From an uncultured Coprococcus sp. (GTDB lineage: Bacteria; Bacillota; Clostridia; Lachnospirales; Lachnospiraceae): DNA of 28,878 nt. Shown here in pieces: positions 1-5,577 of this stretch; the first letter of the stretch is position 1, and every line of letters begins with the position of its first letter. A program made the position numbers and the translations under genes. Location of the stretch: positions 1 to 28,878 of the forward strand of contig CAKQIY010000025.1 of the NCBI GenBank assembly GCA_934247115.1. Reading direction: 5' to 3'. Under the pieces are notes generated by a model. That model was not told the origin of the DNA. It was given only the letters and a program-made list of their open reading frames with translations, and searched no databases.

Positions 1-231
1 TGCAGATTGTTCAGAGGACTTCAGAGCAAGATACAGGTTGCCAGATATCATTCACTGGCAGCAGCCGATGAGAATTTCCCTGAGTGTCTGGAGGACACAG
101 CCAGGACGGAGGATGGCGAGATCATGGCAGTGAAACACAGGGATTATGAAGTGTATGGAGTTCAGTTCCATCCGGAGTCGATACTGACACCGAAGGGCAA
201 GATAATGCTCAGGAATTTTTTAGAGATATAA
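1..231 (+). CDS. trpG: Anthranilate synthase component II (glutamine amidotransferase), 3' part only
   Basis: The gene is cut by the window start; 76 codons and the stop remain. The visible part is the C-terminal end of a class I glutamine amidotransferase. It holds the RYHSL segment and VQFHPES, whose His and Glu complete the Cys-His-Glu triad (the Cys lies outside the window). This subunit supplies ammonia from glutamine to TrpE for anthranilate synthesis. PabA of folate synthesis looks almost the same. The assignment to TrpG rests on trpD following after 18 nt in an evident trp operon. The operon promoter, leader and trpE are not in view, so attenuation cannot be judged. Confidence 0.9.
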   Translation, partial: CRLFRGLQSKIQVARYHSLAAADENFPECLEDTARTEDGEIMAVKHRDYEVYGVQFHPESILTPKGKIMLRNFLEI

Positions 232-249
232 AATAAGGAGGATATGGCG

Positions 250-1263
250 ATGATACAGGAAACTCTTAAGAAGGTAGCAGCAGGACAGAATCTTACATAC
301 GATGAGGCATATGCCAGCATGGATGAGATATTCAGTGGCCAGGTGCCGGGAGAGACAACGGCGGGATATCTCACAGCGCTTCACATGAAGGGCGAGACGC
401 TTGACGAGATAACAGCCAGTGCAAATGGAATGAGAGACCATGCAGAGTCTCTTCCACATGACGGAATAGATGTTCTTGAGATCGTGGGAACAGGCGGTGA
501 TTGTGCGAATTCATTTAACATATCGACAACAAGTGGCATAGTTGCAGCAGCGGCCGGAGTACCGATCGCAAAGCACGGCAACAGAAGCGTATCAAGCAAG
601 AGCGGAGCAGCGGATGTACTTGAGGCTCTTGGTGTAAATATCTCCATATCACCTGAAAAGATGGGCAAGGTTCTCGCTGAGTGCAACATGAGCTTTATGT
701 TTGCCCAGGTTTATCACAAGGCGATGAAATATGCAGGTCCGGTCAGAAAGGCACTTGGAATACCGACAGTATTCAATATCCTTGGACCTCTCACCAACCC
801 GGCAAAGGCTCAGATGCAGATCATGGGAGTATACAAGGAGGAGCTTGTTGATCAGATGGCTCCTGTACTTGTAGGACTTGGAGTAAAGAGAGGACTTGTC
901 GTATACGGACAGGATTGTCTGGATGAGATCTCCATGAGTGCACCTACAACAGTAGCAGAGATCAAAGATGGCGAGATCACAAAGTACGAGATCAAGCCAG
1001 AGGATTTCGGATTTGAGAGATGCAGCAAGGAGGATCTGGTGGGCGGCGGTCCTGAGGAGAACGCACAGATTACCCGCGATATCCTGTCAGGCAAGATTAA
1101 GGGAGCCAAGAGAAATGCAGTTGTACTGAACGCAGCAGCTTGTATCTACATCGCAGGCAAGGCAGATTCCATAGCGGATGGAATCAAGGTTGCAGAGGAC
1201 GTGATCGACAGTGGCAAGGCTGCTGAGACGCTTGATGCATTTGTAAGACTGACAAATGAGTAG
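250..1263 (+). CDS. trpD: Anthranilate phosphoribosyltransferase
   Basis: This enzyme transfers the phosphoribosyl group of PRPP to anthranilate, the second step of tryptophan synthesis. The family signatures are present: GTGGD (about residues 80-84), which binds PRPP; HGNRSVSSKSGAAD (about 109-122); and NILGPLTNPA in the middle. The length of 337 aa is normal. The open frame also has an ATG at 244, but AAGGAGG at 235-241 would be only 2 nt from it. The ATG at 250 is 8 nt away and gives the start MIQETLKK, so 250 is preferred. The gene follows trpG closely and precedes trpC by 49 nt, as part of one transcript. Confidence 0.96.
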   Translation: MIQETLKKVAAGQNLTYDEAYASMDEIFSGQVPGETTAGYLTALHMKGETLDEITASANGMRDHAESLPHDGIDVLEIVGTGGDCANSFNISTTSGIVAAAAGVPIAKHGNRSVSSKSGAADVLEALGVNISISPEKMGKVLAECNMSFMFAQVYHKAMKYAGPVRKALGIPTVFNILGPLTNPAKAQMQIMGVYKEELVDQMAPVLVGLGVKRGLVVYGQDCLDEISMSAPTTVAEIKDGEITKYEIKPEDFGFERCSKEDLVGGGPEENAQITRDILSGKIKGAKRNAVVLNAAACIYIAGKADSIADGIKVAEDVIDSGKAAETLDAFVRLTNE

Positions 1264-1312
1264 ATAAGTTTCATCGCAGACTATGATAGAAAGTTGTATA
1301 GAGAGGTAAGAG

Positions 1313-2197
1313 ATGATATTAGATGAGATAGCTGCAAAGACAAAGGAACGTGTGGCGGAGCAGAAGAAAAAAGTTCCTCTTGAGGAGATGAAGAGACAGG
1401 CACTTGATATAGTTGCCAGAGAGACGGATAACGGCAGCAGCCCATATAGTAAGTTCCCATTCAGGGATAATCTGGCATCGGATGGAATATCGTTTATCTG
1501 TGAGGTCAAGAAGGCATCGCCTTCCAAGGGGCTTATCGCACCGGACTTTCCTTATGTTGAGATAGCAAAGGAATATGAGGCGGCGGGAGCTTCAGCCATA
1601 TCGGTGCTCACTGAGCCGTTTTATTTCCAGGGAAGCAATCAGTTCCTGATGGATATAAAGAAGGCGGTAAATATACCGCTGCTGAGGAAGGATTTTACAG
1701 TTGACGACTATATGATATATGAGGCAAAGGTCATAGGAGCCTCGGCGGTGCTTTTGATTTGCGCCATACTGGATGACGGGCAGCTTGCCTCATACCTTCA
1801 GCTTGCACATGAACTTGGAATGTCGGCTCTGGTTGAGGCTCACGATGAGGAGGAGGTCAGACGGGCGATAGCCTGCGGAGCCGGCATCATCGGAGTGAAC
1901 AACAGGGACCTCAGAACATTTACGGTGGACATCATGAACAGCGTTCGTCTTAGAAAGCTGATACCGGATACGGTGCCAGCCACCCATATGGGGACGGAGG
2001 TACCTGTCACTGGTACAGAAGCTGCGGCTGACACTTTAGCACCTCAGAAGATGGTGTATGTGTCTGAGAGTGGAATCAAGACAAAGGAGGACATAGACAG
2101 GCTCAAGGCAAATGGAACTGATGCGGTGCTCATAGGCGAGACTTTTATGAGAAGTCCTGACAAGAAGAAGTTGTTTGCGGAACTTAGAGGCGAGTAA
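1313..2197 (+). CDS. trpC: Indole-3-glycerol-phosphate synthase with an internal insertion
   Basis: This TIM-barrel enzyme closes the indole ring from CdRP. Catalytic positions can be read in CEVKKASPSKG (E64, K66), LLRKDF (K126), ALVEAH (E175), GVNNRDL (N196/N197) and SESGI (S251). At 294 aa it is longer than the roughly 255-265 aa typical of the family. The extra length sits at about residues 221-246, between the helix after strand 7 and strand 8. It is rich in Thr, Ala, Val and Gly and looks like a surface loop. It is not a TrpC-TrpF fusion, because no second barrel follows. The ribosome binding site AGAGG at 1302-1306 is modest. Confidence 0.95.
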   Translation: MILDEIAAKTKERVAEQKKKVPLEEMKRQALDIVARETDNGSSPYSKFPFRDNLASDGISFICEVKKASPSKGLIAPDFPYVEIAKEYEAAGASAISVLTEPFYFQGSNQFLMDIKKAVNIPLLRKDFTVDDYMIYEAKVIGASAVLLICAILDDGQLASYLQLAHELGMSALVEAHDEEEVRRAIACGAGIIGVNNRDLRTFTVDIMNSVRLRKLIPDTVPATHMGTEVPVTGTEAAADTLAPQKMVYVSESGIKTKEDIDRLKANGTDAVLIGETFMRSPDKKKLFAELRGE

Positions 2198-2285
2198 CAT
2201 ATTATATAGAAGAAACACAATACAAAAGTGTATAAATTACATTTGAAAATATATCTGAGAAGACAAAAACAGGAGGAAAATACAT

Positions 2286-3470
2286 ATGTCAAAAGGCAGA
2301 TTTGGCGTTCACGGCGGCCAGTACATTCCAGAGACTCTAATGAATGCGATGCTGGAGCTGGAGGAGGCTTACAAGAAATATAAGGATGATCCGGAGTTCA
2401 ACAGAGAACTCACAGAGATGCTCAACGAGTATGCGGGAAGACCTAGCAGACTTTACTATGCGGAGAGAATGACAAAGGATCTGGGCGGAGCAAAGATCTA
2501 CCTCAAGAGAGAGGATCTGAACCACACAGGAGCGCACAAGATCAACAATGTAATCGGACAGATGCTTCTTGCCAAGAGAATGGGCAAGACAAGGGTTATT
2601 GCGGAGACCGGTGCCGGACAGCATGGAGTTGCAACAGCTACAGTTGCAGCCATGATGGGCATGGAGTGCGAGATATACATGGGTGAGGAAGACACGATCA
2701 GACAGGCTCTCAACGTGTACAGAATGAGACTCCTGGGCGCAAAGGTTCATCCGGTAAAGACCGGAACAGCCACATTGAAGGATGCTGTATCTGAGGCATT
2801 CCGTGAGTGGACAAGCAGAATTGATGATACACACTATGTACTCGGCTCAGTCATGGGACCATATCCTTTCCCTGAGATCGTTCGTGATTTCCAGGCTGTG
2901 ATCAGTAAAGAGATCAAGGCACAGCTCATGGAGAAGGAGGGAAGACTTCCTGATGTCGTTATGGCATGTGTGGGCGGCGGTTCAAATGCCATCGGAGCTT
3001 TCTACGATTTCATACCTGACGAGAGCGTCAGACTGATCGGCTGTGAGGCAGCAGGCAGAGGTGTTGATACATTTGAGACAGCGGCAACTATCGCAACCGG
3101 AAAGCTTGGTATATTCCACGGCATGAAGTCCTACTTCTGTCAGGATGAATTTGGACAGATTGCTCCAGTTTATTCGATCTCAGCGGGACTTGACTACCCG
3201 GGAATCGGACCTGAGCATGCATACCTTCACGACATCGGACGTGCAGAGTATGTGGCTATCACAGATGACGAGGCAGTTGACGCATTTGAGTATCTGTCAA
3301 GGATCGAGGGAATCATTCCTGCAATAGAGAGCGCACACGCTGTGGCTTACGCCATGAAGCTGGCACCTACAATGGACAAGGATAAGATAATAGTGATCAA
3401 TGTATCAGGACGTGGTGACAAGGACGTTGCAGCCATAGCAAGATACAGAGGGGAGGATCTTCATGAGTAA
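2286..3470 (+). CDS. trpB: Tryptophan synthase beta chain
   Basis: This PLP enzyme condenses indole with serine. Key elements are KREDLNHTGAHKINN with the PLP lysine K85, AETGAGQHG with the catalytic Glu E107, and the phosphate-binding GGGSNA at 230-235. The length of 394 aa matches the common TrpB1 type that pairs with TrpA. A strong AGGAGG at 2271-2276 lies 9 nt before the ATG. The 88 nt between trpC and trpB are AT-rich and too short for trpF, which commonly sits here in Firmicutes. The 3' end overlaps trpA by 8 nt, suggesting translational coupling of the two subunits. Confidence 0.97.
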   Translation: MSKGRFGVHGGQYIPETLMNAMLELEEAYKKYKDDPEFNRELTEMLNEYAGRPSRLYYAERMTKDLGGAKIYLKREDLNHTGAHKINNVIGQMLLAKRMGKTRVIAETGAGQHGVATATVAAMMGMECEIYMGEEDTIRQALNVYRMRLLGAKVHPVKTGTATLKDAVSEAFREWTSRIDDTHYVLGSVMGPYPFPEIVRDFQAVISKEIKAQLMEKEGRLPDVVMACVGGGSNAIGAFYDFIPDESVRLIGCEAAGRGVDTFETAATIATGKLGIFHGMKSYFCQDEFGQIAPVYSISAGLDYPGIGPEHAYLHDIGRAEYVAITDDEAVDAFEYLSRIEGIIPAIESAHAVAYAMKLAPTMDKDKIIVINVSGRGDKDVAAIARYRGEDLHE

Positions 3471-4233
3471 TATAGCAAAAGCATTTGAGCATGGAAAAGC
3501 ATTTATACCATTTGTGACATGTGGCGATCCGTCGCTGGATGTGACAGAGGAGGTAGTATACGCAATGGTTGAGGCCGGCGCAGACCTCATTGAGCTGGGA
3601 ATCCCATTCTCAGACCCAACAGCCGAGGGTCCGGTCATTCAGGGCGCCAATATAAGAGCGCTGGCAGGCGGCGTGACGACAGACAAGGTATTTGACCTTG
3701 TGAGAAAGCTCCGCAAGAAAGTTACAATACCTATGGTGTTCATGACATATGCAAATGTCGTGTTCTCGTACGGTTCGGAGAGATTCATCAGCACATGCAA
3801 GGAGATCGGTATAGATGGTCTGATCCTTCCTGACATTCCTTACGAGGAGAAGGATGAGTTTGACGGAATCTGCAAGCAGTATGATGTGGACCTCATTTCA
3901 CTCATCGCACCTACATCCCATGAGAGAATATCCATGATCGCAAATGATGCGAGTGGATTTGTATATTGTGTGTCATCACTCGGTGTAACCGGAACCAGAA
4001 CAAAGATTACCACAGACATAGGAGCAATGGTCGATCTGGTGAAGAAGGCAAAGGATATCCCTTGCGCTGTAGGTTTCGGAATATCCACACCTGAGCAGGC
4101 AAAACAGATGGCGGAGAAGTCAGACGGCGTCATCGTCGGTTCAGCCATCGTCAAGCTGTGTGCCCAGTACGGCAAGGACTGTGTGCCTTATGTGAGAGAT
4201 TATGTGAAGAGCATGAAGGACGCGATAAGGTAG
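3463..4233 (+). CDS. trpA: Tryptophan synthase alpha chain
   Basis: This subunit cleaves indole-3-glycerol phosphate and passes indole to TrpB. The length of 256 aa is usual. The active-site stretch reads ELGIPFSDPTAEGP. The first Glu (E44, equal to E49 in Salmonella) is conserved, while the residue aligning with catalytic Asp60 is Glu (E55, codon GAG). The phosphate-binding C-terminal part (VGFGIST and GVIVGSAIV) is intact. It starts inside trpB, with GGGAGG at 3451-3456 placed 6 nt before its ATG. It is the last gene of the operon; a clear terminator follows within 50 nt. Confidence 0.96.
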   Translation: MSNIAKAFEHGKAFIPFVTCGDPSLDVTEEVVYAMVEAGADLIELGIPFSDPTAEGPVIQGANIRALAGGVTTDKVFDLVRKLRKKVTIPMVFMTYANVVFSYGSERFISTCKEIGIDGLILPDIPYEEKDEFDGICKQYDVDLISLIAPTSHERISMIANDASGFVYCVSSLGVTGTRTKITTDIGAMVDLVKKAKDIPCAVGFGISTPEQAKQMAEKSDGVIVGSAIVKLCAQYGKDCVPYVRDYVKSMKDAIR

Positions 4234-4257
4234 GAAATTATAGATACTAATTGGGGT

Positions 4258-4314
4258 ATGCATTTGTGAATGCATATTTAAGAGAGTCGGAGAAATCTGG
4301 CTCTCTTGTGTTTT
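4258..4314 (+). terminator. trp operon terminator, two hairpins
   Basis: A first hairpin, ATGCATT-TGTG-AATGCAT, spans 4258-4275. A second spans 4280-4307, with arms of 12 nt (4280-4291 and 4296-4307) closed by a GAAA loop. Two of its pairs are G-U. GTGTTTT follows it, a U-rich end. The position 47 nt after the trpA stop fits an intrinsic terminator of the trp operon. Confidence 0.85.
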
Positions 4315-4335
4315 ATAGATATATTTATAAATATG

Positions 4336-4364
4336 TTGACACCTCAGTTAATTTTTGATATAAC
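4336..4364 (+). promoter_or_regulatory. Strong sigma-A type promoter for the structured RNA
   Basis: TTGACA at 4336-4341 (perfect -35) is followed after exactly 17 nt by TATAAC at 4359-4364 (5 of 6 at -10). The expected start near 4371 coincides with a 6-bp hairpin, ATCAGC-GATT-GCTGAT (4371-4386), that would sit at the RNA 5' end. Confidence 0.75.
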
Positions 4365-4370
4365 ATATAC

Positions 4371-4650
4371 ATCAGCGATTGCTGATATCCATAATGAAAA
4401 TTGAATAAATCATATTATAAGTTGAAGAGTTTGAAAACATGATGAGTAGCAAGTGCTACAAGTCTGCGATCATGACTCTTTTTTTGTTGCCTTACGGGCA
4501 TGGGGCAGATTGCAAATGAAAACTGAATATGCATCTGCCCGGTATCCGGGGCAGCAAAGAATACGGACACAGCGACTGTCGTCGGCTGAAAAATGACAGA
4601 CCGGGGAGCGGGCACTGATAAGGTGTGAGCTGGTAAAGCTTCAGATAACA
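4371..4650 (+). ncRNA. Candidate structured RNA of about 280 nt, family unknown
   Basis: The stretch between the trp terminator and the gene at 4711 has no convincing coding frame but dense complementarity. A 5' hairpin lies at 4371-4386. AAGAGT (4425-4430) pairs with ACTCTT (4475-4480), and CATGAT (4438-4443) with ATCATG (4469-4474). Between them GTAGCA (4446-4451) pairs with TGCTAC (4454-4459). This nested stem ends in a T7 run at 4479-4485 and could be a terminator. The same U-run (4480-4491) can instead pair with 4550-4561 around an 11-bp hairpin (GGGCAGAT 4503-4510 with ATCTGCCC 4533-4540). Further small hairpins lie at about 4573-4592 and 4622-4650. It could be a free small RNA or the leader of the 4711 gene. 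I could not match it to T-box, SAM, TPP, ZTP, c-di-GMP, SRP, RNase P or tmRNA consensus elements. Confidence 0.55.
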
Positions 4651-4710
4651 CATTGACAACATTTTGTAGATTTATTTTAGGTTTATTTTTTCATTATGGA
4701 GGTAACGATT

Positions 4711-5085
4711 ATGAGATATTCATTTACAGAAAAGACATCACACAGACAGCAGGAGACAGCATACATGCTTTATATGATCATCGGCAGCTATTTTCACAGA
4801 TGCAGCTGCAGATCAAAGGCGTTGGAGGAGAATCTCTTCCTCTATTATAAGGAGCTTGGAGAAAGCAGACAGATAGATAAAGAGAGACAGATCATCAGAG
4901 TCAGCGAGGGTGTGTTGAAAGACAATATGACAGATCTGGCGGAGATGAATGCTGAGGCGGTTATCTCAAGGGCAGATGATCTGTATATATTAAGCTTTTA
5001 CACAGGATTTGAAAGAATCATGGTGACTGTTGACGAGAAAGGCTGCTATGAGATAAGTCTGGAGGGAGACGAAGAGGCAGCTTAG
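4711..5085 (+). CDS. Hypothetical protein, 124 aa
   Basis: I do not recognise this protein. It is soluble-looking and charged, with no membrane segment or signal peptide. An early CSC motif (YFHRCSCRS, about residues 29-37) is the only notable cysteine cluster. The C-terminal half predicts as alternating strands and ends in an acidic tail. The start is set by GGAGG at 4698-4702, 8 nt before the ATG at 4711; an ATG at 4696 overlaps that site and is unlikely. It lies downstream of the structured RNA and is closed by its own terminator, so it may be controlled by that leader. Confidence 0.7.
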   Translation: MRYSFTEKTSHRQQETAYMLYMIIGSYFHRCSCRSKALEENLFLYYKELGESRQIDKERQIIRVSEGVLKDNMTDLAEMNAEAVISRADDLYILSFYTGFERIMVTVDEKGCYEISLEGDEEAA

Positions 5086-5113
5086 AGTTATGAATAGAGA
5101 ATAGGTGTATGGT

Positions 5114-5160
5114 GGCAGTTGTTCAGGGGATAAATAAACTTGAGCAACTGCCGTGTTTTT
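5114..5160 (+). terminator. Intrinsic terminator after the 124-aa gene
   Basis: GGCAGTTGTTCA (5114-5125) pairs over 12 bp, with one G-U, with TGAGCAACTGCC (5141-5152). GTGTTTTT follows. It sits about 30 nt after the stop of the preceding gene and just before the SOS-type promoter. Confidence 0.85.
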
Positions 5161-5162
5161 AC

Positions 5163-5191
5163 TTGATATGGGAACTAATGTTCGATATAAT
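5163..5191 (+). promoter_or_regulatory. Promoter with LexA/DinR-type SOS box in its spacer
   Basis: TTGATA at 5163-5168 and TATAAT at 5186-5191 are separated by exactly 17 nt. The spacer contains GAAC-TAAT-GTTC at 5172-5183, followed by G. This fits the Gram-positive LexA (DinR) operator core GAAC-N4-GTTC. Bound LexA would block polymerase directly. Transcription from here runs through the small peptide gene toward uvrB and uvrA, which are classic SOS genes, so SOS control is a well-founded inference. Confidence 0.8.
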
Positions 5192-5196
5192 AGATG

Positions 5197-5240
5197 CAGG
5201 CTTTGGCCTGGGTGCTGTCATGCGTGATGGCGGTTTGTTT
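5197..5240 (+). promoter_or_regulatory. Structured 5' leader with possible attenuator
   Basis: Just after the expected start is the hairpin CAGGC-TTTG-GCCTG (5196-5210 region). Next comes CTGTCAT (5215-5221), which can pair through G-U steps with ATGGCGG over 7 bp, followed by TTTGTTTTTT. The second hairpin looks like a weak terminator within the leader. CTGTCAT recurs in the same orientation at 5477-5483, inside the 5' region of the convergent antisense RNA. This recalls the paired direct repeats of Fst/par type I systems. Confidence 0.45.
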
Positions 5241-5317
5241 TTTGCGAAGAGTAGAAAGTAGCTTCGATTACATAGATATCCTGATAGTGGGAAATCTTAG
5301 AGAGGAGAAGTACGCTT

Positions 5318-5419
5318 ATGCTGACCATTAGTGACCTAATTGCAGTGATTTCACTGTGTGTGACTTTTTATAGTCTTGGTTACATGCATGGAAAGCATGA
5401 TTCCAAGACAAAAAAATAA
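5318..5419 (+). CDS. Small single-span membrane peptide, 33 aa; candidate SOS-induced type I toxin
   Basis: ATG 5318 to TAA 5417-5419 encodes 33 residues, with GAGGAG-like spacing (AGAGGAG at 5301-5307) ahead of it. The peptide has a short acidic start, a hydrophobic stretch (LIAVISLCVTFYSLGY, about residues 7-22), then a His/Lys-rich tail (HGKHDSKTKK). Size, topology and charged tail resemble small type I toxin peptides of Firmicutes, but I do not recognise a named family. Support for a real gene: its own promoter with an SOS box, a ribosome binding site, and a 3' end overlapping a terminator shared with a convergent antisense RNA. Alternatively it is a leader peptide of uvrBA. Confidence 0.65.
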   Translation: MLTISDLIAVISLCVTFYSLGYMHGKHDSKTKK

Positions 5420-5498
5420 CCGCCTCACCCTGAGAAAGTAAGCGGTTATTTCTATCATATTATATAATCAGGCAAACTGTCATCGACAGCATCCTTAT
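5408..5498 (-). ncRNA. Candidate antisense RNA (antitoxin) of about 90 nt
   Basis: On the - strand a perfect -35 TTGACA (5533-5528) is followed after 17 nt by TAATAT (5510-5505, 4 of 6). The start would be near 5498. The RNA would carry a 5' hairpin (CTGTC-GAT-GACAG at about 5489-5477) and end in the hairpin at 5450-5415 plus its U-run. It is convergent to the peptide mRNA and overlaps its 3' end, the geometry of Fst/par and RatA/TxpA antitoxin RNAs. No expression evidence is available. Confidence 0.5.
5415..5450. terminator. Shared terminator at the peptide gene 3' end
   Basis: AATAACCGC (5415-5423, containing the stop codon) pairs with GCGGTTATT (5442-5450) around an 18-nt loop. A run of A lies on the left side (about 5410-5416), giving a strong U-tract for the - strand. 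The + strand has only TTATTTCT, so + transcripts may read through into uvrB. Confidence 0.75.
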
Positions 5499-5577
5499 AA
5501 ACAGATATTAGCATTGTGGTTGCTTTATGTCAACGGGATTTGTTTGTGGCAGCTTGGCTGCTATTAAGGAGACTTTT

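Noticed and set aside
4560..4650. ZTP or TPP riboswitch, from CCGGGGAGCG and TTCAGATAA
   Set aside because: The other required consensus elements (the CCGCCTGGGC segment for ZTP, CTGAGA and the second TPP arm) are absent.
4415..4651. - strand open frame of 78 codons
   Set aside because: No ribosome binding site, no family resemblance, and it lies across stable + strand RNA hairpins.
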